This document shows positions 49,980-62,300 of a DNA stretch of 64,000 nt, piece by piece (within the stretch, counting starts at the first letter, position 1; every line of letters starts with the position of its first letter). Under the pieces are notes generated by a model. It did not search any database. It was not told where the DNA came from and was given only the letters and a program-made list of their open reading frames with translations. Position numbers and translations under genes: made by a program. Source of the stretch: Farysia itapuensis (taxonomy: Eukaryota > Basidiomycota > Ustilaginomycetes > Ustilaginales > Ustilaginaceae); NCBI GenBank assembly GCA_023212645.1, contig JALBYC010000024.1, positions 1-64,000 of the forward strand, read 5' to 3'.

Positions 49980-52900
49980 TTACGGAATATCGAGTTCGCC
50001 CTTGAGTTTCTTAATGAGTTTCTTCTCGTCGGTGCTGATACCGTCCCAGAAATGCTCTTTGAGGGCGTCGATGGAAGCACGGCTGATTTGCGAGACAATC
50101 ACATCGCTCTCCTCGAAATGACGGCCAAACATCTTTGCCGATTCGTAAACGGCATGCTCAATCTTGACGGCAACACCACCGCCAACGTCCTTTTTGAGCA
50201 CCACGTCGCGCTCCTTGTGGTTGATCTGCAGCGACGTGACTTTGCCGAGATGAACGACAGTCTTCTTGCGTGTGGTGGCGTCGGTCTTGATGACGCAGAG
50301 TGGCGTGCCGACCCGCAGAGTGCCTTCGAGAATATCGCATCCGAGAATAATCGGGTCACGCTTGGCAAAGCAGGCAATCGTCTTGAGTCGGCACGGCCAG
50401 ACGGCAGTGCCGGATGCCTCCTTCTTCTTGGTGTCCATGATCTCCTTGTGATACTTGGTAAAGTCGTTCTCCAAATGGTAGATGATGCGTGCAGTGAAAA
50501 TCTTGATGCCCATCTCCTCGGCCAGCTTCTCAGCTTCCTTGTCAACAGGTACGTCAAAAGCAAGAATGACTGCCAGTTCCTTGGCTTTTTCCAGCATGGT
50601 GGAGCAGCGTACCACATCTCTTTTGAACACCGGTCCGATGTTGATACCGCTGACTGGAATTTTGCTGACACGCAAGAATTCAAGCAAGGCTTCGAGCGAT
50701 CCCAGCGTCGAGGCTTGAACGCAAACACCACGGCCAGACGTGTCAATAGAGTTCATGAGCGAGCTGAGATCACTCATTACTTCGTCCTTGAGATCTTCTT
50801 CATCATCGTCTGGTCCGACAACGAGCAGTCGGGATCCCGCAATGGCTTTTTCAAGATCCGGCGCTGAAATCTTGACACCGAGGGCTGCCTTGACCATCTT
50901 GTTGTGGACATAGGCGCCCTTGACGCGCATTTCTTTGAGCGGCTGTGGTGTCAGTAGCGCCCTGACCTGCGTCACGATCGGTCCGTTAAGACCACAGACG
51001 ACGATGCGGTCTCCTTCGCGCATGACACCGTTGGAGAGAACGACGTCGATCGTGGTGCCCAAACCTTCGATAACCTTGACTTCGAGCACAGTGCATTCCA
51101 GCTCGGAGAGGTACATGAGCTTCTCGCTCATTCGAGTCTGAGTCAAATCGATAATGAGACGGAGCATGTCTGGAATACCCTCACCAGTGTGGGCTGACGT
51201 GGGCACCAGACTGACGTTGCGGCCCAGAGCCTTGTTGTCGTAGTAAAGAACGGCATTAAGACCCTGCTCGGCAAATTGTACAATGACTTTTCGGGTTCGC
51301 TCCTCAAACTCGTTGTAAGTGGCACGTTGTTGTTTGGCAAGACTGTCTCGGAAGGCGCCGTTGGGCGTGGCTTCCCAGCCGTACAGACGGTCAATCTTGT
51401 TGAGCGCGACAATGAAAGGCGTCTTTTTGTCTCTCAGCAGACGAATACTCTCGAGTGTCTGTGGCTCGAGACCGTGCATGATGTCGACGACGAGGATAGC
51501 AATGTTGCAGAGGGAGCTTCCACGAGTTCGTAGATTGGTAAACGACTCGTGTCCCGGTGTGTCGATGACGAGAAGACCGGGTACTTTGTACTCGAATGGC
51601 TCGTCCTTGTCCAGTACGGCCGTCTTTTGCTCAAGCACCTCGGTGGGGAAGTAGGTAGCGCCAATCTGCTGAGTGATACCACCGGCTTCGCCCTCCTGGA
51701 CATTGGTCTGTCGGATCTTGTCGAGCAGCTTTGTTTTACCTGTGTCGACGTGACCGAGAATACAGCAGATGGGACTGCGCAAGTCGTCGCGGGATCGAGC
51801 AGCCATGGCCTGCTGAGTGCGTTCCTTTCTGCGATCGGCTGCTGCTGCCTTCTTCTCGGCTGCTTGTCGTTGAGCCGAGGTGAGACCGTCGTCAGAGTCC
51901 TCGCTTGACGAGTCGTCAGAGTCGTCGGAGCCATCAGAGTCGTCAGAGTCAGACTCTGACCCTTCAGCCTCCTTTGTGGGTTTGGCGACGGAGGTCCCGT
52001 TGACGGGCTTTGCGGTCGATTCGTCGCCAGATTCGGCGTCCCAGCTGTCTTTGATATCTTCATCGGCGGAAGCAGCGTCCCAGGACTCGGCAGGCTCTTC
52101 GTCTGCAACAGGTGCGGCCGGCTCTGGCTCGACGTGGGCCTCTGGAACGGGGGCTGCCTCTTGCTGTACTGGCTCAGCCTCTGCTTGTTCGCCATTGGTG
52201 AGCGGTTCAGGGATGATGAGACCGCCTTCCCGTTTGGGCGTGGGTCGCTTCTTTTTGCGATTGTCAATGACAGCCTTCTTTTTGGGTTCCGAAGCCGAGG
52301 CTTCTCGCTGCTCGAGGGCTTCCGCTTTGATCTGACCGCTCTGGATGAGGGCCTGCACTCGAGCTTCGGCTGCTGCTCTTTCGGCTTTCTGCTTGGGTGT
52401 AAGAAGCTTGCCTTCCTTTTTCAGCTGCTCCTTTTTGGCCTTTTCCTTTTCCCGCTTTGCCTTTTTGGCAGCTTCCTGGCGGGCTTCTTCCTCTTTCTCC
52501 AGACGCTCACGCTCCTCTTCGCGGCGGATAGCTTCCTGTCGAGCTTGTTCGGCTTCTTCGTCTGCTTTCTTTTGTGCAGCGATGCGGGCTTGGAGCGCAG
52601 CAAGGGCCGGGTTCATCTTTTTAGATGCAGTGGGAGCAGCAGGTGCCGGAGCAGGCTCTGCAGCGCCTTTCTTCTTCTTTTTCTTCTTCTTGTCGTCAGT
52701 GGTGGAGCCGGCGACGTCTTCTGCGGCATCGTCAGCCTGAGGCTCTGGCTCCGGCGTGTCTTCGACGTTGGGTGATGCTTCGGCGGGTGCAGGAGCAGTG
52801 GCCTTCTTCGCTGCAGCCTGCGCTTTCTTCTTGGCCTTTTCCTTTTCCTTTTTGAGCTTCTCCTTTTCCTTTTTGGTCAGGATGCGCGGCATGCCATCAT

Positions 52901-53420
52901 CGTCTTGGTCGTCGTCCTCTTCATCTTTAGGTGCCGCCTTCTTTGTTTCAGGCTTGTTGGGCTCTTTCTCCACCAACATGTCATCGACGGTGCCCTCAAC
53001 GGGAGCTTTGCTGATCTCTGGTTCGGCTTCTTGCACGGCGTTACCGCTGACGTCTTCGCCCAGCTCGGCAAAGTCAAAGTCGTCGTCCTTTTTCTTCTTC
53101 TTCTTGTCCTTCTTGCCCTTCTTGTTGGCCGTCTTGATGGCTCCCATGAGACCGTAATTGTCATCATCGTCGTCTTGCACAGGTGGAGCAGCCTTCTTGG
53201 GAGCGGGCGCGGGTGTAGGCTCCGGCTCTGGTTGTGGCTCGTCCTGTTCTTCCTCTTCTGCAGCATTGTCATCGTCGAGAGACATGGCGGCAAAGAGATT
53301 CTTCTTTTTGGGAGCGGGGATGTCCTCTTCGACAGCATTGCTGTTGTCGATGGACTCGCCTGCCTCGTCCCAGAAGTCGTCGGCTGGGCCGCCCTTCTTG
53401 GCGCCCTTTTTCTTTCCCAT
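49980..53420 (-). CDS. FUN12: Translation initiation factor eIF5B
   Basis: A single exon encodes 1146 residues from MGKKKGAKK at 53420; the frame upstream is leader sequence. eIF5B is the IF2-like GTPase that joins ribosomal subunits. The N-terminal half (to about 545) is Lys/Glu/Asp-rich and disordered, with an Ala/Pro segment and an acidic Ser/Asp run. The G domain begins [20 protein letters not shown] (G1). DTPGHESF (G3) and NKIDR (G4) follow. Domains II to IV then run to the C terminus, which ends ELDIP. It shares a 144-base divergent promoter with CGR1. Confidence 0.95.
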   Translation of the reverse strand: MGKKKGAKKGGPADDFWDEAGESIDNSNAVEEDIPAPKKKNLFAAMSLDDDNAAEEEEQDEPQPEPEPTPAPAPKKAAPPVQDDDDDNYGLMGAIKTANKKGKKDKKKKKKDDDFDFAELGEDVSGNAVQEAEPEISKAPVEGTVDDMLVEKEPNKPETKKAAPKDEEDDDQDDDGMPRILTKKEKEKLKKEKEKAKKKAQAAAKKATAPAPAEASPNVEDTPEPEPQADDAAEDVAGSTTDDKKKKKKKKGAAEPAPAPAAPTASKKMNPALAALQARIAAQKKADEEAEQARQEAIRREEERERLEKEEEARQEAAKKAKREKEKAKKEQLKKEGKLLTPKQKAERAAAEARVQALIQSGQIKAEALEQREASASEPKKKAVIDNRKKKRPTPKREGGLIIPEPLTNGEQAEAEPVQQEAAPVPEAHVEPEPAAPVADEEPAESWDAASADEDIKDSWDAESGDESTAKPVNGTSVAKPTKEAEGSESDSDDSDGSDDSDDSSSEDSDDGLTSAQRQAAEKKAAAADRRKERTQQAMAARSRDDLRSPICCILGHVDTGKTKLLDKIRQTNVQEGEAGGITQQIGATYFPTEVLEQKTAVLDKDEPFEYKVPGLLVIDTPGHESFTNLRTRGSSLCNIAILVVDIMHGLEPQTLESIRLLRDKKTPFIVALNKIDRLYGWEATPNGAFRDSLAKQQRATYNEFEERTRKVIVQFAEQGLNAVLYYDNKALGRNVSLVPTSAHTGEGIPDMLRLIIDLTQTRMSEKLMYLSELECTVLEVKVIEGLGTTIDVVLSNGVMREGDRIVVCGLNGPIVTQVRALLTPQPLKEMRVKGAYVHNKMVKAALGVKISAPDLEKAIAGSRLLVVGPDDDEEDLKDEVMSDLSSLMNSIDTSGRGVCVQASTLGSLEALLEFLRVSKIPVSGINIGPVFKRDVVRCSTMLEKAKELAVILAFDVPVDKEAEKLAEEMGIKIFTARIIYHLENDFTKYHKEIMDTKKKEASGTAVWPCRLKTIACFAKRDPIILGCDILEGTLRVGTPLCVIKTDATTRKKTVVHLGKVTSLQINHKERDVVLKKDVGGGVAVKIEHAVYESAKMFGRHFEESDVIVSQISRASIDALKEHFWDGISTDEKKLIKKLKGELDIP

Positions 53421-53534
53421 GATGGTGTGTGGTTGGTGTATGTAGAGACAACTTGACTGCAAAACGGGAATTCGCGCGGAAAAGAACGAAAAAGTCGGCC
53501 ATTTTTCAATAATAAAATGGAAATTGCTCAGCCA

Positions 53535-53550
53535 TCTCTCTCTCTCTCTC
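53535..53550. repeat. TC dinucleotide run in a divergent promoter
   Basis: Eight TC units lie 15 bases before the CGR1 start, in the shared promoter with eIF5B. They are probably part of the CGR1 leader. Confidence 0.8.
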
Positions 53551-53564
53551 ACCGACAAGCAACC

Positions 53565-54083
53565 ATGTCGGCATCGTCTAGCTCCATGTTGCCAGCAAAG
53601 GCAACCAGCACAACCACCATGTAAGTCTTGCAGCTCTACCGGCAACAGCTCCAGTCCCTTTCTCATTCGTAATTTGGTGCTGCACAAACAGGACGTTGGC
53701 TGGCAAGAAAAAGACAACACCGTGGGAGAAGAAGGTCGAGCAACGAAAGAAGCAAGACGCCATCAAGCAAAAAGAACGAGACATGAAGGCCGACAAGGAA
53801 GCAGAATCCGAAAGGTATGTAGTCCCAACAGCGATTATACCAGCGACACATCTGACCTGCTTGACCATCTACAGAAAGAAGCAAGTTACTCGCGAGAGGA
53901 AGCAGATGGCTGAAGAAAAGGCTCGACTCGAGATCATGGCACAAAAGGTATGTTCACATCTGCTCTTTTGTACACCCCCGAGACAACTACTCATACACCC
54001 TATCCCACCCGCAGATGAGTGCCAAACGGTTGGCACGCAAAAAGAGACGGCTAGGCATCACCAAAAAAGTATCGCATGCGTAA
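53565..54083 (+). CDS. CGR1: rRNA-processing protein CGR1
   Basis: Four exons (53565-53620, 53692-53814, 53875-53947, 54015-54083) join in frame to 106 residues. Cgr1 is a small basic nucleolar protein needed for 60S ribosome maturation. The translation is an almost uninterrupted charged helix: [38 protein letters not shown], then [18 protein letters not shown]. Yeast Cgr1 is about 120 residues, so the length fits. The N terminus (Ser/Ala/Thr-rich) is not conserved, and its ATG rests on the splice model. The gene is divergent from eIF5B, another ribosome-related gene. Confidence 0.82.
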
Positions 54084-54114
54084 AGGACCCTGAAATTAGA
54101 GGAAAATTGTGGCC

Positions 54115-54122
54115 AAAAAAAA
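54115..54122 (-). terminator. RNA polymerase III terminator of the tRNA gene
   Basis: A run of eight T on the minus strand begins 4 bases after the tRNA 3' end. Confidence 0.8.
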
Positions 54123-54126
54123 CAGT

Positions 54127-54232
54127 TGGAAACACAGGGGATCGAACCCCGGACCTTCACTTGATCGAATCTAGCCTCCATTGAAGGCGAAAAGATTGCG
54201 GAAGTGACGTCATACCACTAGACCATATTCCC
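54127..54232 (-). tRNA. tRNA-Ala(CGC)-like gene with a 34-base intron
   Basis: The minus strand folds as a cloverleaf: acceptor GGGAATA with TGTTTCC and discriminator A, D arm GTCT/TGAC, anticodon stem TCACT/AGTGA, T arm CGGGG/CCCTG around TTCGATC. The A box (TGGTCTAGTGG) and B box (GGTTCGATCCC) are good. A 34-base intron (54163-54196) fits the standard place after position 37, leaving a 72-base mature tRNA with anticodon CGC. The G3:U70 pair, the classic alanine identity element, agrees with that anticodon. Position 33 would be C instead of the near-universal U, which leaves the isotype less than certain. Confidence 0.75.
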
Positions 54233-54507
54233 CAACTAGGCAATTGGATCTTTGTTGCATTTATATTGACTGCGCATACCGAGCCTGCAAAACAGCTCGG
54301 ACGAGCGATGGTCTGAAGCAGCGTGGATGGCTGCAAGCTGTGTGAAGCTATGCTTGTGTACCGTGCAAGCTTGCGACATGCTAAAGCAGATGGCACAATG
54401 ACGGTGTTGTAAATGGATGACTAATGCACAGTCATTCCGCTTTACTGATCACACACACACACACGCATGTCGAAACGCGCCACCAATTGTGATTTGTTAG
54501 GCAAAAG

Positions 54508-56816
54508 ATGGTTGGGCCCTGTATGCTCCTCTCTCTCCCCACCCCCATCATGCCCTCTCGATCTCACGTCAACCCGTCTCCTGGCGCAACTGCTCCGAGC
54601 CATGCTGGCGTCAAAGATGGTCCACGCCATCCAAGGTCAAACCATCAGCATCCCAACGCATCAAGTCGTCACAGACCTGCACCCTCTTTGCCCAGATCAT
54701 CGGTCCCTCCTACCAACCCTTCGGCTGCGGCTGCTGCATCACACGCTGCACAGTCACTCTCCGAGCCGCCGCTCATCATCGATGGTCCGAGTGGGAGAAT
54801 CGTGTGCATTGCAGAGGTGCGTGGAAACATGTCGCTCTTCAACCAGATAGCTGCCGATACTGGTGCTCAGGCCATCATCCACACTGGCGACTTTGGCTTT
54901 TACGAGCGTGCCAGCATCGACCGCATCAGCGATCGTACCCTGCGCCATCTGGTCCAGTATTCGACCCTCATTCACCCCACGCTTCGTGCTTCGCTCTTGG
55001 CCTCAGATCAGCCTGCTCGCGGCTCAGCCGTTCCGGAGCGCACCTCGACGCTGCGCGAACAGGTTTCACAGCATCCAGGTCCACTTTTGTCAGAATTCAC
55101 CGATCTACTCACCGGCCAGATCAGCCTCAATGTGCCCGTGTTCACCGTATGGGGTGCATGCGAAGATGTGGCCATCATCGAGCGATTCCGCACGGGAGAG
55201 TACCAGGTGAAGAACCTCTTTGTTCTCGACGAGGCCACTTCCAAATCCATCGAGGTTGGCGGCATCCGTCTGCGTCTCTTTGGTCTTGGAGGCGCGGTGG
55301 TACCGCACAAGCTGTTTGACAACGGCGAGGGTGCTGCTACCATTGCCGGTGGACAGGGCACCATGTGGACCACGGCTCTGCAGATCGGTCAACTGGTAGA
55401 CACGGCTCAAAAGACATACGACCAGACAGAGACCCGTCTCTTGGTCACCCATGCTTCGCCTGGTCGAGATGGCTTGCTTGCCCAGCTGGCTTTGGCCCTG
55501 AAAGCGGATTTGACGGTCAGTGCCGGCTTACACTTCCGATACGGCGCATCCTATAACGAATTCAGTGTTCAGCACGACGCCGAAAACTTTCGCAACAAGC
55601 TGCAGTACGCAAAGACGGCTTTTGGCGAGATTTGGGATACGGTCAAGGCGCAAGTCGATCAAGTCATCAACCAAGAGCAACGCATTCTGCTCAACAACGC
55701 ACTTGCCGTTGCTAATCGAGTCCCTCCATCGGCATCGGGTGCCGTCAGCGAAGAGCCGGCGTGGAAGAACACTTGGAATTGGAACTTGCCGGATGCAGCC
55801 TATGGCAATCTCGTACTGACCGTCAAGGATGGTCGTGTTGGCGCAGAGACCAAGTCGCAAGGCTTCAACTTTGCCTATCGACGCAGCAATCAACCCGTCT
55901 TTGCTCCAGCGCCCGTCGCTCAGCCCGCTGTTGCTGCCATGCCCGTTGCACAGCCTGCCGTTGCTTCAATGCCCGTTGCACAGCCTGCTGTTGCTCCGAG
56001 GGCTATTGCGCAACCTGCTGTTGCTCCACCCACGCCAGCTGCAACCACACCGGCACCGTCGGCGGCTGCTACGCCACGATCCGTTCAGCCAGTCCGAGCA
56101 GCAGTCCCGCCAGCCGAACGTAGCGCGCCTGTAGCCAAGGATGTCGCATCGACGCCCGTCACACCCTCCAAGACGGTGAAAGAGGTCAAAGAGAGGGAGA
56201 GAAAGAGCAAGGCAGGCGACTCGTCGGCCACACGCTCCGATCTGGAGGGCACGTCTGCCACCGACGGCCGCAAATCACCCACAGGCCCACGCAAGGCACG
56301 CAACCCATTCACCCTCTACATTTCCCAGCTCAAAGAGGCGCTGCCCGTATCCGAGGACGAGATTCGTACCTACTTTGGTCCGGCTGCCGGCGGCATTGCC
56401 GGCGTGAAGCTTGTATTTGACAAGCCGCATCGTCGAACGACATCGAGCAGTGGCAAGGAGGAGCCAGAGCAGCCACGACGTCAGCGACCATTTGCCTATG
56501 TCGAATTCAAAGACGCAGCTGCCATGGACGAGGGCTTGAAGCGACAGGGTGAGGTGATTAAGAACGGCATTCAGCCAGTGCTCGAACACGCTGATTCCAA
56601 CAAGACGGTGCTGGAAGCGACTGCAGTCACCGCGCCAGTGCGGGAGAAGAAGGACCGAAGTGCGACACCGCTTTCTGCCACCAAGCGCAAAGACCGCGCA
56701 CCTGCTCCCGGTGGACAGCCGTCGGAAACCGACAACGACGATTCGGCCAAAGAACAACCACGTCGAGGGAACGGCAAAAACAGTGCACCCGCGACACCCA
56801 CCGCAGTCACATCAAC

Positions 56817-56851
<35 letters not shown>

Positions 56852-57063
56852 GCAAGAAATCACGCGATGCCAGCACGCCCAGTCGATCCACCGCACGTCC
56901 TTCCACCACTCGAAAGGACAGAAACAGCGCTCCTTCCACCCCGCACTCCAAAAACAGCGGCAGCGGCAGTGGCGGCGTCAACAACAACAAGTCCGACAAT
57001 AACGCTCCCAACGTTCCCCCCCTCCCCACCAACGAGTCGTCCACAGTCGAATGGGGCTGGTAA
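54508..57063 (+). CDS. DUF2433 phosphoesterase-like protein with C-terminal RRM
   Basis: A single exon encodes 851 residues from 54508; an ATG at 54550 in the same frame would give 837. Residues about 90-420 resemble the fungal DUF2433 family, related to calcineurin-like metallophosphoesterases: IVCIAEVRGNMSLFNQIAA, AIIHTGDFGFYE, VFTVWGACEDVAII and RLLVTHASPGRDG. The canonical GNHE is replaced by GACED, so activity is doubtful. A Pro/Ala/Val repeat region (VAQPAVA units, about 465-520) follows. An RNA-recognition motif lies at about 590-690 (NPFTLYISQL as RNP2, RPFAYVEF as RNP1). The C terminus is disordered with Asn/Ser runs. The domain pairing suggests an RNA-associated role. Confidence 0.75.
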
Positions 57064-57311
57064 TCACCCCTCCCTCACCCACACACATAGCGCGAGGTAA
57101 CACGGCGCGGGTTGCTAAAAATCGATGTAGTACAACGAGAATAAAGAGTACGAAAATGAAAAAAGAAGAAGAGTGTGAAGACGAAAAGACGTCGTGCAGG
57201 GGAGGGGGGTTAAGCAGACTCGATGCTGCCAAACGAAACAAGCGTACGTGTGTGTGTGTGTGCAGTGTAGGTAAAAACAAAAGTGTAACTAACGTGTATG
57301 CTGTGTGAGGT

Positions 57312-57367
57312 TTACCGACTGACTTGATCGAATGATGCCGAACCACCACCTGCAGTGTTGGTAGGTG

Positions 57368-57403
<36 letters not shown>

Positions 57404-58445
57404 TGACATAAGGCTGGTGAGTTTCCGTATTGTTGGTTGTGGTGGTAGATGCTGCTGCTGTTGCTGATGTGAGTTGGGATTGGAGACGCTCGACTTGGGC
57501 GGCAAGTGCACGTTTTTCGTCCTCGATCTGGGCGATATGCTCGACGGCTTTGCTCAGAATCTCCCATTTGGACGTTTTGGGTCCCTGGTCGACGGGCAAT
57601 TGATCGCGCAGGTCGTCAAACAGCTCCTTCATCTCTTTGCGACGTTTGCGTTCGGCCAATTTGTGGCTTACGCGCAGTTCGGGTGAGCGACTGTAGGGTT
57701 TGTTGTCCTTATCGAGCATCAAATGCTGTTTAGCGCTGAGACTGCCAGAGGAGCCACGACGCGAGTCGTCATGCTGCTGCTGTTGCTGTTGGTGATGGTG
57801 ATGGTGGTGCGGGTGACCGCCTTCGATCAGAGATCCGCCGCCTTCGCCGTCGGGCGCGCTCAAGTGGGGTATGCGGTGCTGCGAGGGTTTTTCGTCGTGT
57901 CGATAGTCTGGATTGGGAGGGGCCGAGTAGCTGCCGAACTGGTAGTTGCTTTGAGCCGAGGCGCTGCGTGGTGCGTCTGAATCGTGGGACGGCCCACCGA
58001 GGGGTGGGAGGGTGGTATGATCTTCGCTGCTGTTACCGCCATGCGCGTGCGACAGGGGAGTCGGACTGTTGGTCTGACCAAGATAGCGCCCGCTTGAATG
58101 CATCTGTGCGTGTCCAGGACTGCCAAAGCCAGAGGACGGCATCGTGGGTTCGATCTGTATACTGCGACGCCTTGGTGCGTCAAATGGGCTGGGATTGGCA
58201 AGAGAGGATGCAGAGGGGACCGCGTGGCCGCCGTACGAGTGTGGATAGTTGGCGCTGGTCGAGGCAGCTAGCGAAGCATGCAAGCTGGGATCGGTGGAGC
58301 CGCGTCGGCCCGACTGCATATGGTAAGCATGGTGGTGAGGATGATGATGGCGTTCCGCGTGGGGTTCTAGTGGCGGAAGTGGGCTGAGATGTGGTGGAAG
58401 ATGCGGGTGCTGACGCGGAGCGTTGTAGTGGTTGGCAGCCATCAT
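57312..58445 (-). CDS. bHLH transcription factor (ESC1-like)
   Basis: An intronless gene of 377 residues (a second ATG follows the first directly). The basic helix-loop-helix lies at about 255-320: RVSHKLAERKRRKEMKELFD and LRDQLPVDQGPKTSKWEILS, then AVEHIAQIEDEKRALAAQVE running into a leucine-zipper-like coiled coil. The basic region has the His-Glu-Arg pattern that contacts E-boxes (CANNTG). The N terminus is rich in His, Pro and Ser. A run of Gly near the C terminus comes from a CCG repeat. Related fungal factors act in sexual development and morphogenesis. The role here is not known. Confidence 0.82.
57373..57402. repeat. CCG trinucleotide repeat encoding a glycine run
   Basis: Ten CCG units on the plus strand encode a run of about ten Gly near the C terminus of the bHLH protein. 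Confidence 0.85.
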
Positions 58446-59308
58446 TGCTCAATGATGGCAAGAGGCAGAGATTGGGTGCGGGCGCTTGTTTCAAGGCGAA
58501 AAGGCCAAGGCACACGAGAAAATAAATAGGAAAATGACACAAGATCAAGATTCGACTTTATGAACAAGGTGCCTGAGGGAAGGGAAAGCGTGTCGACAAG
58601 GTTACGCGATCCGCTGCTTGGGAGACCCAAAGTCGTGGGAGAAGATGGGAGCAAGGGGCGGGAGAGGGAGGGATGGGAAGAAGTAAAGGAGGAGAGAAGA
58701 GTGAGAGGAAAAAAAACAGAGTTTATGAAGATGAGGCCAAAAGTGTGGCAGGTGGTCAAGGCGTGGGCGTAGCGTGGCGGAGACTCGTGGCTCCATCGGG
58801 GATTAGAGCTGCCACGGCCATAAATTTGGGTGGCAAAATAGAGGGGGGGGGCCAGGCTTGGCGCAGCTACGTGCCGCCGATGGGGTGAAAGGCAAGCCGT
58901 AGCGTGGCTTCCATGCGTGCCGGCCCAGTCGCAGTCCAATTTCGGGATCGTATGATTTCAATCGGAAAAGTCGCCGATTCGTATTTGCCCTATTGGATCT
59001 GCAGCCCCCCAATTTCTAATCGGAACCTCACTTCCGGTAATCAGAGCATCAAGCCGTCGGCTCTGTACGCCAAGACCTCGTTTGACACCGCTGCTGTGCC
59101 GTAAAGATTTCACTTTCGGCATGCGCTGGTTTGGAACGTGTTAAATCCGTCGCACGTCAATCACCCCATGAAATCACAGAGATTCCCACCTGCACACGCA
59201 CGCGCTCATCACCAAAGTCACCGTTTCCGCGGAAAGGGGCGATGCGCAGTTTGCCAAGAAGTTTGGAGCAAGTGTGAGATTACAAACGCACGGGATGCCC
59301 GTGTGTGA
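58446..59308. promoter_or_regulatory. bHLH promoter and CPA2 3' side
   Basis: The 863 bases between two minus-strand genes hold no recognisable gene. A perfect 12-bp palindrome, TTTCCGCGGAAA, lies near 59224-59235. The first part, next to the bHLH start, is purine-rich on the plus strand. Confidence 0.45.
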
Positions 59309-62300
59309 CTACTGGTGAGCGTCGGCTTCGGAGGTGACAAAGTGCTTCCACGGCTGGACTTCGCTGGGGATCTTGGCCTCTTCATAGCCTCGCAGGCAGC
59401 CGTGCGGCATACGGGCCACCAGAGCGTCGACAAACAGTTCCGCCGAGCGTGCCTCGTTGAGCAGCGGAATGCCAAAGTCCACTGCATTGCGGCGCGCAAC
59501 ATAGTCCTGGTCCAGCAGATCGCGTCCACGGAACTTGGCAAGGTTGACGACAATGTTGATCTCGTGCTCGTCAAACACTTCGCGCAGCTTGCGCTTGTCC
59601 TTGACTGGGAATCGAATCTTTTGCGCCTTGACGCCGGGAATGTTGTTCAAGAATTCTTCCACGTTGGCGTCGGAGCAGTACAGCTTGAATCCGAGATCAA
59701 ACAGCTTCTTGGCAATCGATCGCAGTTGCGGCTTGGTAATGTCGCCACCCATCAGTACACCCGTGTTGGCCTGAGGTACGCGGAAGGCCGTCTGAGACGC
59801 AATACTCGCCCACGCTGCTTCGTACAGGTCTCGCCCAAACGAAGCCACCTCACCCGTCGAAGCCATCTCGACGCCCAGGTACGGATCGGCACCTGCCAGT
59901 CGAGTCCACGAAAATTGTGGCACCTTGATCGCAACGTAATCCCGCTTCTGCGTCATTAGGTCCACTGGCTCGGGAACATCCTTGCCCACGATTGCGTTGG
60001 TCGCAATATCGATGAAGTTGACTCCCAACACTTTCGATACAAAGGGGAACGAACGCGAGGCACGCAGGTTGCACTCAATCACCTTGAGCGCCGCTTCCGA
60101 CTCTCCTTCGCCCGGTGGCTTTCGAATGACCTGCATGTTGAACGGTCCACTGATGTTGAACGCCTTGGCCACTTTTTGCGCAATCACTTTCAGTCGCGAT
60201 AGGTCGTTGGGGTCCAACGAAAAGGGAGGTAGCACCAGCGTAGCGTCACCCGAGTGGACACCTGCATTCTCGACGTGTTCCGAAATGGCGTGCACCAGCA
60301 GCTCGCCCTTGTGTGCGACCGCGTCCACGTCAATTTCTTGAGCATTGTCAATGAACTTGGTCAGCACCACTGGGTAGTCGGTGTTGACTTCGGCCGCAGC
60401 AGTGAGGTGGTGTTGCAGCGTAGACTCGTCCCAAATGACGTTCATCGCAGCGCCCGACAGCACGTACGAGGGACGGACGAGCACGGGGTACGACACACGT
60501 GCCGCAAACTCTTTGGCCTTTTCCACACTCGTAGCCTCTACCCAGTCTGGCTGATCGACACCGACGTCGTCGAGAATCTTGCTAAACTTGTGTCGATCTT
60601 CCGCCGAGTCAATCATCAGCGGATCGGTTCCGAGAACGTTGACGCCAGTCTCTTTGAGTCGCAGCGCAATGTTTTGCGGCAGCTGACCACCGACACTGAC
60701 GACCACTCCTGTTGCGCCCTCGAGCTCGTAAATGTCCATGACACGTTCAAAGCCAAGCTCCTCAAAGTACAGACGGTCTGCCTCGTCAAAGTCGGTCGAG
60801 ACGGTTTCCGGGTTGTAGTTGATCATAATGGTCTTGTGACCCATGCTTCGTACTCGTCGGGCGCACGTCACTGCACACCAGTCGAACTCGACTGAGCTGC
60901 CGATTCTGTAGACGCCCGAGCCCAATACCATGGTGCCTGTGTTGTCAAATTCGACATCGTGGGTCGACGCATTGTAAGTGGTGTACAGGTAGTTTGTCTG
61001 CGCAGGGTATTCGGCAGCGACTGTGTCGATTCGCTTGACAAAGGGAGTCAGTCCCAAGCTCTTGCGGTGTTTGCGCACGTCAATCTCCTTGGCGTTGACC
61101 AGCTTGGCAATCTGTCGGTCGGAAAAGCCACGCTGTTTGGCCAGCTTCATCATCTCCTTGTCAATCGCCGACAGCGATCCAATCTCGGCAAGCTGGCGGT
61201 TGATGTTGACAATGTTTTCCAGCTTGTACAAAAAGAAGCGGTCAATCTTGGTCAAGTCGTGCAGTCTCTCTACGTCGTAGTTCTTGACCAGCATCGCATA
61301 GGCAATGGCAAACAGTCGGGTGTCGGTAGGCACTGAAAGCGCGTGATCCAGATCTTCGGGGACAATGTAGGCGTCAAAGCCGTCGTAACCGGGTGCAACT
61401 TGTCGAATGGCTTTTTGCAGCGACTCTTCAAAGGTGCGTCCTACCGACATGACTTCGCCAACTGACTTCATACTGGAGCCTACCTCACGGTTGACGTGCT
61501 GGAACTTGCTCAGATCCCATTTGGGGATCTTTGTGACAATGTAGTCCAGAGCAGGCTCGAAGCAGGCCGTGGTGCTCTTGGTCACGTAGTTGGGCAATTC
61601 GGGCAGGGTGTATCCGAGTGCCAATTTGGCAGCAGTGTAGGCGAGCGGGTAGCCGGTAGCCTTGGATGCGAGTGCCGAGGATCGGGATAGACGTGGGTTG
61701 ACCTCAATCACGCGGTACTCTCGGCTGTCTGGACTGAGCGCATACTGAATGTTGCACTCCCCCACAATGCCGAGGTGACGGATGACTTTGAGGGCTGCAG
61801 ATCGAAGCATGTGGTAGTTGTCATCCGACATGGTCTGCGAGGGGGCCACGACAATTGAGTCACCAGTGTGAATGCCGAGCGGATCAAAGTTTTCCATGTT
61901 GCAGCAGATGATGGCGTTGTCCTCTTGGTCACGCAGGACCTCGTACTCTGACTCTTTCCAGCCCTTGAGCGACTTTTCGACCAGAATCTGCGGGCTGAGG
62001 GACAATGAGCGGGCGGAAAGATCACGCAGTTCATCCTCGTTGTCCGCAAAACCAGAGCCAAGACCTCCTAGAGCGTAGGCAGCACGGACAATGACGGGGT
62101 AGCCAATCTCTTTGGCAGCTTTGAGGGCCTGGTTGACATTGGAGACGGCCTCGGATTTGGCGACCGGGATGTTGATCTGGTCCAATGCCTGCACAAACAG
62201 GTCACGGTCCTCGCACATGCGCAGCACGTCGACGGGAGAGCCGAGGACCTTGACACCTAGTCGATCAAACACGCCCATTTCCTCGAGCTTGACACCAACG

